Assembly (NCBI GenBank): GCA_023375785.1
Contig: SZWC01001583.1
Coordinates: 238,901-262,301, forward strand
DNA length: 23,401 nt
Direction of reading: 5' to 3'
Source of the DNA: Penium margaritaceum
Lineage: Eukaryota > Streptophyta > Zygnematophyceae > Desmidiales > Peniaceae
The notes below the pieces were generated by a model. That model did not search any database. It saw only the letters and a list, made by a program, of their open reading frames with translations, and had not been told where the DNA came from. Numbering within the stretch: the first letter of the stretch is position 1; each line of letters starts with the position of its first letter. Positions 9,539 through 20,700 of the stretch are shown one piece after another. Both the position numbers and the translations under genes were made by a program.

Positions 9539-12500
9539 CTGAAGATCAGACAAATAAAAAATCAAACAAACACATGGATCTGCTTTTCATGAAAAATCAC
9601 AAAGTCATCGGCAGCAGGGCATAACATTTTGTACAGATGACAATGAAAAGTTATGGACACAAGCAAGAAAAGAATCAAATCAATCAGTTTTACATGGACA
9701 CAAGTCAAGATTTCTTAGATGATCAGAAACGCTTCATTATCTGCAAAGGAGAACAAACCATATGTGCCACATCCATTGGTACCAGTGTTTCTGGGAGGCC
9801 TTCAGCCTTTTGCTCACTTGACAACAAGATCAAAACAAAGCAGGCTGCCGCCACCCGTCCAAGGGGATGTTTTCTTTAATCCTGTCATCACATAGTCAGG
9901 CCTGGGATCTGGTGCCATCCTGAGCACCGACGCAGAAGAATAGGAGCCACCTAATCCAAGACTGGTCTTGCCAGCAGGGGGATTGAACTAGAGACCTCCC
10001 ATGGCCAGAGGAATTGAAGCAAAAAGTGATGACCACTGCACCAGCAGTCGATATCAATCTCCAAGGGGATGTTTTCCATGTGCAGAATTAGTACCATGAT
10101 GTCACTACCATCAATAAATGATATTGTGAATGTAAAGGAGTTGTAAAGATTGCCACTAGTGACTGTCAACTCCTTTTTTTTGTTTCTTTAATGAAAGGGA
10201 GCATGCAAAGCCGCCATGGACAGGCCACCACCAATGGCAAAATACAGTGGGCATGCAAGCTAGAGGCCAACAAGGACGGGCTCAACCCCGCATAAGTCAG
10301 ACAGTGCCAAGCCTTAGCGTACACGCTCGCATCAAGAAACTGGCACGACCTCCGACGGGTAAGGGGCCCGGGACCGGGAGTGGGAGACATTGTAGTAGCG
10401 GGTGGAACACACCATTAATTCAATCAAACTCCTTATTTTCATTGAGTGAGCGAATAATGGAACACAACATTAATCAACTCAAAATCAGATGTGTTGTGTT
10501 TGTGGCATGCACCATGTTAAACCACAAGAAGGCTGTAGCCACGGAGACCTCTGCTCTAATAAACTTGAAGAAGGATAGGGTGTATTGACCACTAGCCCTC
10601 CTAGCCCTCTTATAGGCCACATGGGACGGCTAGGGGTGTTGATCACAAAGAAATTGTAGCCCCAGAAGTCTCTGGTCCTTTATCCCTGCCAACATGGCCA
10701 CTCACATGAACTGCAGGTTTGTCAAAGCACTGATGGATGCTGGAATGCTACCAGTCAGATTATTATCTGTCAAGTACCTGAAACTAAAAAATAATTAATA
10801 AAATTCATCACACTGACTTGGTTTTATGAATGAAGTTAAAAAGAAGAGCATGCTGCATGCTTCAGGCCCTGGTTTCAGCGCATGTTAAGCTTCATAGCAA
10901 CAAGAAACATTCATCCCAAAAGCAATCAGACACAGGCCTTAATTTTTACATTTGCACAAGACAATGAATGTCGTATAAACAGAAGGATTAAATGTGTTAC
11001 AAATCATGAAAAACCATAGTTTCCTTGCCCATGTTCACCAGAAGTACCATCATTTCAAACATATGCAAGTCTCGGCACCATGATTGGATCCCAGTGATTG
11101 CCACATCATTCATTTCATGTGGTAAAAGAATGACGGAGCTCAACATTCCTCAGCTCCAACATCAAAAGTCTATACAAAGAAGATAACTCTATACAAAGAC
11201 ACCAAGAGTCCTTTCCTCTTTCCTCGACATCCACTTACAGGAATTCCAGGTTGATTAAGGCACCAATTGAAGCTGGAATCCTGGCAGTTAATTCATTTTT
11301 GCCCAAGTCTCTGCAACTCAGACATCAGATGTAAGAAACAGAAGCATGTACTGGAAAAAAAAAAAAAGAAGGAAGACATAGCATGTTTCATGTTGTTCAG
11401 GACTTGCTTTGGACAGATTTGACATTACACACCAGCAAGAAGCATAGACGGACAGAACCATCAGAAAAAGACAAAAGGGTTTCTGCGTTCACAAGTCTTG
11501 CAAAAAAAAAGAAAAGAAAACTTCACTTGTCTGTAGGGAGAGCTCTTGATTTTGGAAGTTTTCATCTCGGAGGATTGAAGACAACAAGATAGTAAAAGCA
11601 CAAAAGGCTGCCACCATGCATGAAACTGGATGTTCATCAACCACAGGAGTAACACCATCATTGAACACTCATCTGAACACTGACAACGTGTGAGGATCTG
11701 AGGAGTGATTGTCACCTTATTGATTCCATGGGGTGAAATGTTTTGGAACTAGACATTAATCAAGTCCAATCTACAGCTGCTCTATCTATAGCAGGCACTA
11801 TGGTTAGGCACAAAGCAAATCTAGCCACAGAGATATCTGGCTGTTAAACCTCGCCAACACTGCCACTAACAGGTGCAGCAGGTTTGTTAGGGCACCAATG
11901 GAAGATGGAATGCTCCCAGCCAGATGATTCCCCGAAATGTCTCTGCAACTCAGTACGTGGTGACACAAACATTGACAAAGTGCTCTTTGCATGATGAGCG
12001 GAGCAAAAAAAATTGTATTGCATGAATCAGTTCCTGCTCTGAATGTGTGTGAAAGCTCACATACACTTCATGCATTGACAGTAATAACCAGGAAATCTTG
12101 CCATCTGTTCTCCGTATTATCAAGTGAAACTTTGTTGCACAGTTTTAATGACATACTGCAGTTCAAGGGAAGACGATAAACATGCGCCTCACCTGCTGCC
12201 ACCGGTCAATTTTGGGAGTATTCAGCCCTTTGGGGAGCTACCAGCCCTCTGTGCAGTTCTCAACCCTTCAAGTCCACTTACAGCTGCACTAAATGACCCA
12301 AGGGTGGCCTCATGTATTCCACATGGTTATTCTGATGGGATTATGCCATTTTCACACCCACCTCAGGTGTATTATGCTCATTCCCAAGAAAAAAATCCCT
12401 GCACGCTTCTGAAAGCAGACAAGTTGTCCAATATCACTGGTGATTGGCACCTCATTCAAAGCACAGGTTGAAAAGTTTGACAAAAATCAACAGTTTTCAA

Positions 12501-15500
12501 GTTCATTTTTGTGATTATCTGCTATAGGTGTGTCACGCAGCATTCTCAGTGACAAGGGAACTGTAGTCACAGAGACCTCTGACAGTTTCACACTGCCAAC
12601 ACTACCACTCACATGTACTTCAGCTTTGCCATGGAACAAACAGAAGCTGGAATGCTGCCATTCAGTCCATTGACTGACAGGTATCTGCAAATCCAACCAT
12701 TTTCAGAAGAGTACAAGAATCCATAAAACTTTTTTTTTTACCACGAATGAGGAAGCGAAGGTGGCATGGGTGACAGGTCTTTGTGTGACAGCATACCGCT
12801 GCAGGAATAGTACCATCCAGCAGCGTGTATCCAAATGATAACAAAGCACCTCAGGTTTTAGCAGCCATTTTCATCTCAATGATTCCATGTGATGAAACCA
12901 TGAAGAAACATAACATGGAGGGGTGGGTGGGGGAGGACTGAGCGGTGGCGCTTTGCCATGGCGCATATGACAGGCGTGTCCCGTGGGACCCCGGCATGGG
13001 CTGCTGTCATCAGGTTCAGAGCAGGTGCTGGACCATGGCCACGCGGCGGAGTTCCATTTGGCTTCAGGCTACGCCGACAGGACTCATGGACAGGACCCAT
13101 CTCTTGGCTGAGGACTTCCGCCTTCATGCCCAACTCTGGCTGGGCCTCCCCTTGGGTCACTTGGAGCATGTGGGGCTGGACGGGTTGGAGCCGGCTGTGG
13201 TTACGCGGCAAGAGAGGGAAGGGGGGGGGGGGGTGTGGCGCAACCTCAACGCCATTCGCGACGAGCTTGCTGGCATTTGCCAGGAGCTGCGCCTCACCGG
13301 CCACGTCAAGCCAGCGCAGGTGTCATGCTGCCCGGCTGCCGGCGTTTCTTGTGCCCGGATCTTACCCGAGTGGACCATGCAGCTGGCACCGTGGATGCGC
13401 AGAGACAGTTGATAATCCGGCTGGGGTCCACCATGCGGGCGGCTGAGCGGGACAAGGAGGCCTTGTACATGCCAGTGCCGTACATGGGGCACTTCCTCTG
13501 TCTGTTGGCATGGGAGAACCTTGGCGGCCTGCGATACAAGTTCTGGACCTTCCTCAGCTCTTCCCCGCTCTTGGGCCCCGCCAGTGCTCAGCTGAGGCCT
13601 TTGAGCACTGGGCCCAGTGGGCAGTGGCAGTCTTCGCACATGGCGCCTCCCCCGCCAGCGTCCAAGCCCAGTGTGCTGCCATCCACTACTACACTGTCTC
13701 CCACTCCTAGTCCTGGACCCTTACCCGCCGGAGGTCGCACAGGTTGCTTGGCATGAGCGTGTCCGCCAAGCCTTGGTGCTGTCTGAATTATGTGGGGTTT
13801 AGCCGGCCCTTGTTGGTCTAGCTTACATGCCCACCGCATTGTGCCATTGGCGGTGGCTTTTGTAACACGTGATTGTGCCGGTCTGTGGCTGATTTGCATG
13901 CAACCTTTTCTTAATACAGCTTTCTGAAAAAAGAAGGAGAAATATACATGGATCAGGCCTGCTTATGAGTTGCTGTAGGTGCTGCATAAAGCACGCTTTG
14001 TCACAAGGAAACTGTAGCTAAAGAGTTCCTGGGTCATTTCACTTTGGCCACACCACCACTCACAATGTGCGCAGGTTTGTCAGGGCACCGATGGAAACTG
14101 GAAGGGTGCCAGTCAGGTGATTTTCATCAAAGTCACTGCAGCTCAAAGAGCATTTGTACTGAAAGGAACACATTGATCTTCTTGCCACAAAGAAATAGAA
14201 GGTGATATGCGCCACATTAGAATGAAAATAAAAACACATAGTTGGATGTGGATCTCCCATCAAATGTGTGATATCCACTGCTGGCGCAATGGATATCACT
14301 TCAGACTTCAATTCCTCTGGGGAGGGGAGATCCCTAGTTCAAGCCCCTTGCCAGCAAGACTGGCTTTGTAGCGGGTGGCTACTATTCTTCCACTCTTGGT
14401 GCTCAGGGTGGCACCAGTCTGCTGGCCCTACCTATCTGATGACAGGATGGAGGAAAAAAAGTCAAAATTCGAATGCGTGTGACAGGAAACAGCCACAAGA
14501 AGCTTTGATATCAAGTAGAAGAGCAAAGGCTTCCAAATTTCTGTTATCATTAATAAACCTTATCATCCAATCAGAAATAATTGGCTCCTTGAAAACAAAG
14601 AGTAAACATACATGCCATACCCGGTGTCATCCATCTGCTTGAGGACCCTTCAAAAGTTTAACAAGGGCTTCTGTCTCCACCTTCCCTGACAGGAGCATCG
14701 GAACACCAAAAGCTGTCACCACTTGCGCAAGTGGATTTTTATATTTTGTTTTCTAGGAAATTTTTCTTTTAAAGAAGAGGAGGCATGCAAAGTTGCCATG
14801 GACTGGCACAAGCACGCGGCATAAAACGGCACAGTATGGTGGGCATGCAAGCTAGAGGCCAGCAAGGGCGGGCTCAACCCCGCAATTGATTATTTTTTTC
14901 TTTCTTGCGGCGGGTGAGGAGGGTTCTTTTTTCCAATGAACGGGAGCATGCAAAGCCGCCACGGACCGGCATTGGATTTTTTCATTCTGAAGAGTTTTTC
15001 TATTGTTAAAACACATCCAAATACCAATGATGTGGGTACCAGTTTGACTAGTTGCTATCACCTGATTGATTCCATGGCATGATGAAATGATAGAATACAA
15101 CTTCAATGGAGTTGAAATCATGATTTCAGTGAATTTGATATGCAGCACAGTTAGTAGCAAAGAAACTGTAGCCAAAGATATAGTGGATTGATTCACCTCA
15201 ACACAACTGCCACTCACAGTCGGCGCAGGTTTGCCAGGGCACCAATGGAAGCGGGAATACTGCCAGACAGACCAGCATCTGACAAAATTCTGCATGTGAA
15301 GCAGTGCTCATGAGCAACATGGCCATGTCACATATCTCATGTTTCCAAGGGTCTTTTCCTGGGCATTGAGATCCTTTTTCTTTTCTTTTTTGCAACAAAA
15401 ACTTGATTGACGAGAAGGAAAATGCAAACGCTGCCCCTGACCGGCACAAAATTGGGGTATGAAAGCATGAAAATGCTGACACTCTAATAAAAACAAGGTG

Positions 15501-17666
15501 GAGAGGAAAAGCAGGGAAACAAGCATAAAGGGCTGTGGAGACTATCCTCGCCCTCCAACGACACAGTGTAGCACTATGGCTGTGTGAGCTGCTGGCAAGT
15601 CTTCCTCAACAACCATCTTCTATGACAACATGAGTGGCATAGGGCTCACAAAAAATGCAGAGTTCCACACCCGCACTAAGCACGTTGACCTGCGCTACCA
15701 TTTCGTCCACACGTTCGTGGCAAAAGAGGTGGTGCACATCAAGTTCTCCCCCTCAAGCATGACATCGGCACATTTTGTGACCAAGCCTTTGGAAGCACAT
15801 CACTTTCAGCAGCTTAGGGCACAGTGTGAACTTTTGTGTTGTTTAGTTTCTTAAAATGGGAGAATAATGGACACAGGCTGCCAAAAGTGACCGAAGTGTG
15901 TTTCTCAATAAAAATCATCACACACAACAGACGCATAGAGGATTTTTTTCTTTTGGTTCTGTAGCCATTTATGGAACTTGATTCAGAGTCCGTTTTAGGG
16001 AGATATGGACTTTCAAGGTTTGGTGGCAGAGGGTCCGGTTCAAGTGACGGCTCCTGCACTACCAACGTTAATTGCAGCCAGAATTACTGGCCAGGGAGGC
16101 TTGGAGCGGATTTCAAGATAAAAAAGTGGCAAGAGGACTTTCAGGGAGCTTGAAGGAAGGTCCCCATCAACATGATTGCTTGTACACATGTCAAGGATGC
16201 TAATTCTCTTGTGTGAGAGTGACTGCCGCTCATCCTGCTAGACTAGGAGTGTGTTATGAGGTGAACTTTGATAGGGTGATTCCTCCGTTTTCATGGGTCA
16301 AGTGAGGCGTACTCAGGCTTCTTAAAAAGCTGTTCTAATGTAATTTCTCATCCACGAGTCAGACATCTCTCCACAACTTCACATGCCTCTGTACTTTTGT
16401 TTGTGCAACCTGCAACTTGTCTCTCACATACTATTGGTCCTACCTAGCGGCTCTTGGTGAGCCCGATCACCTCCCTGAGGGCTGCCTAAGTTTCTATCAT
16501 TTTTCAGTGGACACCACGACGTCCTCAAGCGTCGCAATGGTTCCCACAGCCACCCCGATGTCCTTGGCATTCACCTTGTGAACGCCATTGTCCTCTTCAG
16601 TCCTGGTGGTGATTTTGGTGGCATATAACTTGCTGTCCTTGTCTGCCACATTATGCTCTACCCAAAACTTAGTCTGCGAGACTGTGCAGCAAAGGAATCT
16701 TGGGTCAGAATCGCCTTTGGGTACAGAAGATGCAGGTGGGGCAGAAAGCAGGCTTCCAGAGGCTTTATATTGACTGAAGATGATGTAACAAGGACTGATC
16801 CTTAGTGAGGAGCCTTCAGCCTTGCAAACCAAGGAATGCCATGTGTTCCATCCCTGTTTTCAACAGTCTTTTTGAGGAGCCTTTTGCCATCATGGGAGCT
16901 GTTGTACTTTTTCCTTTTGAGGCAATGGCATCAAAACACCAAACTCTGCGACAATCCATCAACAGGGACATTTTCCAGCTGCAGAAATACTTGCAGAAGA
17001 TACCATGGAGTGGAATAGCAAGGAATCGTGATGTGCATGTGGTAGTACAATCAGTGACAGAGGAACTATAGCCAAAAAGACCTCTGGTAGTTTCACATTG
17101 CCAACACTACCACTCACAGGTGCTCTAGATTTTTCAGGTCACCAATGGACGCTGGAAGGCTGCCATCCAGGTGGTTGTGCTCCAAGTATCTGCAATTCAA
17201 GCAGTAATAAAATAGATACATGAATGTTCTTTTGAAAACAGAAAGAATTTGAGTTACACCATGATAAAATGGCACTTGAAGCGTTTCGGATGGTACAGGT
17301 CTCCCAATGCATGTGTTTGACAGCCCACAGAAAAAAGAAGTATCGACATATGTAGCCAGGAAAGCAATTTCTCCCGTTTTTGCAGCTCAAACACGGTCAT
17401 GCACGAAGAGGGATTGAAAACAGGGAAAACCAAGGCAAAGAAAAAGCACGAAGCTTTTTGTCACCAGTGTATTTGGGGGGCTTTCATCCATTTTTCCGTC
17501 AAGATAACAGTTTCAAAACACGAAAGGCTGCCATCATAAGTAAAAATGGATGTTTGCTAGTCTAGCTTGGTAAGTAAAGGTTCTTCTTTTTGCACTTGAG
17601 GATGTTTCAATGTTTCCATTTTAAGATGTCCATATCCCTTCTCTTTTGGGGAGGGGAGGGGTGGAA

Positions 17667-17703
<37 letters not shown>

Positions 17704-20700
17704 GTCTCAGCCTGCCCCCCCTTCCCAGGGAAAAAAAGATGCATCCTGCTGTCGCCGCAGCTGCTGCTGTTATTGCTGCTGCCGCTGCTGTTGTAGCTGC
17801 TGCTGCTGCCGCTGCTGTTATAGCTGCTGCTGCTGCTTCTGCTGTATCCTACACCTCTGCTGCTGAAGCTGCTTGGCCTTCTGCTGCTACTTTCAATGGC
17901 AGTGGAGGTCGGGCCAGTAGACACAGTCTGTGGATGGAGCGGGCAGCAGAAAAGGGTGGATCAGACAGCAAAGGGTGGATCGAAGGTGAAGGCTGGAGCG
18001 GACAATGAAGGGCACAGTGGAGGCAAAGGTGTCGGAGAATGGCAAAAAATTGAAGCTGTTTCCTAGCAGTCGGGACTTCAGCTCATGAACTGCTGCTTGA
18101 ATCTGAGTGGCAACTGACAAGCTGATGTCGAGACCACATGACCAGAAGTCCTGTGGCTCCTCTTTTCTGGCGTACAAAGTAATAATCTTAATTTCAGTCC
18201 CTATGCCATTTTTTGGCGTGGGAACATAGCCCATCCAAACATAGAGAACGCATCACATTGATGGATAAATGGACCATACACTAGCGTTCTCATTATTTCA
18301 GGAAAAAATAGAGACACGTACTTCATCCTCCCCCCCCCCCCTTCAATAAATACAATCTTCAAAAAGTCTGGCCAGATGGAGGTCAAAACAAACAATCTTT
18401 TTTTATATATTTAGAAAGGATGGGGCTCTTCTTCAAGTACAATCAGTGCTGAGACACTTTCAACTGCTAGGTATGGGTACAGGCTATTTTGCCAGCACTG
18501 ACAAAATTGCTTCTGAACAACAAGACTGGACCGCCTAGATCAGCTTTCCAACAGGCAAAGCTCTTCCCTGTTCTGCAAGAGTGCCTTCGCAGCTGTGCCT
18601 CACTTCTCTTGGGGCTGAAGCAGTGTCACTGTAGAACACCCATGCGTGTGGAAGGAGACTGGATGGAAGTTGTAAAAAGCTGCGGCATTCCACTTGCTCA
18701 GCCCATTGCTCCTCAAGCCCCGATTTGAGCGTGCGCTTTGTTGAGGATGACACCATCGAACTTTACCCGGAACCACTTCATGGCGTCCTCCTTGGTGACG
18801 CGGTGCTGGATGCCCACACGCGACTGGGCACGGCGGCGGAGCGCAACACGGTATCCTGGCCGCTTGAGCACCACATTGGATTCCATGCCGTCGATCCCAG
18901 TGGAGGGGTCGTACTTGATTCCAAGATCAATGTGCTCCTGGATGCCAAAGCCAAAGCAGCCAGTGTCACTGACGTTGTGCTTCAAAAGCTCAAATGTTTT
19001 CACCTTGAGTCCGCTCTCCAGCAGCTGCATGGCCTTCTTGCCGCGCACCGTCACCTGGCGTGCAGTCTTCTCATTGCGACGGATGCCAAACGTGCGCACT
19101 GTAAACCGCGCCTTGGAGAAGACGGGCACTTGGCCGCTCAGCTGCTCCAACACCTTGGCAGCATGCGTGAGTCTATCGCTGCTCTCGCCCACGCAGATGT
19201 TCAGCACCAGTTTCTGCACCTTGATCTTACGCATGGGGTTGGCCGCCTTCTTCTCCAACACCATGGCTGCCCTATGGACATCGCTAGTTCCGCGAAGGGG
19301 CAGCGGTCTGTCTAGGGAACCGACTGGGTGAGGTAAAACGAGAGGGGACACTAACAGAAGTCGGACAGTGAAGAGTAGAGAGAGACAGGGAGGGGACTAT
19401 GTGTAGTGGTCGATAACACTTGGGATATGCACAAGTTTGTTGTTTCAAGGCTGTCCAAAATGTAGTGTTTGCGTAGTCTTGAATTTGCATGTTGATGGCT
19501 TGGTCAAGGGCCAACTTCCATTAACCTTGACTGTGCACTGGGACGGGAGAAAATTGAGGCAATGGATTTAGAGTGAGCATGATCTCAAGCATTTCTCTAT
19601 CAAGACACTGGATGGCATGGTCAAACCGCTGAGGTTAACAATCGTTGGGGTAATCTAGAATTCCAACCGCTTAGATTCCCTATGTTTGTCGAAAGTCTGC
19701 AGAAATGAGTGATCTCTGTGAATGAAGTTCTTGAAAATGAAAAAATAATAATAATAACACATGCAATACCGAGCTAGCAGGAGCTATGGGTAGCAGATCA
19801 GAAAGGAAATAGTACTCAACCAAACTGTGCAAACTAGGTTCACCTGGTTAAAAAATGAGTCCACACCAGGATATAGGAAAAAGAGGAAGTAGGGACCGGT
19901 CTCCTCTGCACCCTAATGTCCGAGTTTGGAGCTTTCCTCCCAGCAGCAAGGGAGCTCGACTTTCTCTGCCCCCTCTGGGGGAGTGTGCAGGAGGAGCTGC
20001 CACTGCTTGTCTTCAGAGAGCTGCTCTCCATGGAGGCCTTGCAGCAGAGCATTGCAGCAGGACTCTGTCAGCAGATGAGTATAGTCTGGTTTGCGAGTTG
20101 TAGGGACCGGTGGATCGAGGAGGCTGGAGTGGTAGCCTTGTGGCAATTTCCATGCAGCAGAGAGGAGGCATGTGGGGGGAGCACTGGGTGCTTGCACCAA
20201 ACACAGAGCAGGTGCTGGGCGACAGCAACAATGAGAATCTCTCTGTGGCTTCAGGACACGCTGTCAGGAGAGGATGTTATGACCTTTCTCCCAGCAGCAG
20301 AGTCTTGCTCCCATGCCCAACTGTGGATTGGCCTTCCCCTAGAGCACCTGGAGCAGGTGGGGCTGGACAGGGTGGCACTGGCCGCGGAAACGCGGAAGGA
20401 GAAGGAAGGGGGCGTGATGTGGCGGGTTCATAACACCATCCAGGATTAGCTGGCTGGCATCTACAGGGAGCATCGCCTCACACTGCAGGTTGAGTGGAAG
20501 AATGCATGGCCACTGCACAGTGGACAGGGTTTCCTATGCCCAGACCCTACCATTGTGGATCACGAGTGGGGCATCACATGGGTGCTTGATGTTAAGACTG
20601 TGGAAGTGCAGGTGCAGAGGGCCAGTGGGCCAAGAAGGCCATCCGTGCCGCAGAGAAGTACAAGTATGTAGCTGCACCACGGATGGGAAAATACTTGTGG

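Noticed and set aside
13620..13800. Resemblance of the family B C-terminus ([12 protein letters not shown]) to the core-binding domain of tyrosine recombinases
   Set aside because: The protein ends directly afterwards with no catalytic R-H-R-Y domain, and the A-rich tails and target duplications point to retroposition.
13157..13899. Long minus-strand ORFs across the family B copy
   Set aside because: They are shadows of the plus-strand element ORF, whose protein conservation with the copy at 19916-21038 fixes the coding strand.
16010..16060. TGGTGGCAGAGGGTCCGGTT as a copia primer-binding site and start of a second element
   Set aside because: It does not extend as a complement of a tRNA 3' end, and no LTR boundary precedes it.
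17646..18008. Poly-Ala ORF through the CTG repeat as a gene
   Set aside because: The open frame is produced by the repeat and the G run, and the residues outside the repeat show no recognisable domain.
18725..19331. Two plus-strand ORFs of about 196 codons
   Set aside because: They are antisense shadows of the RPL11 coding region.
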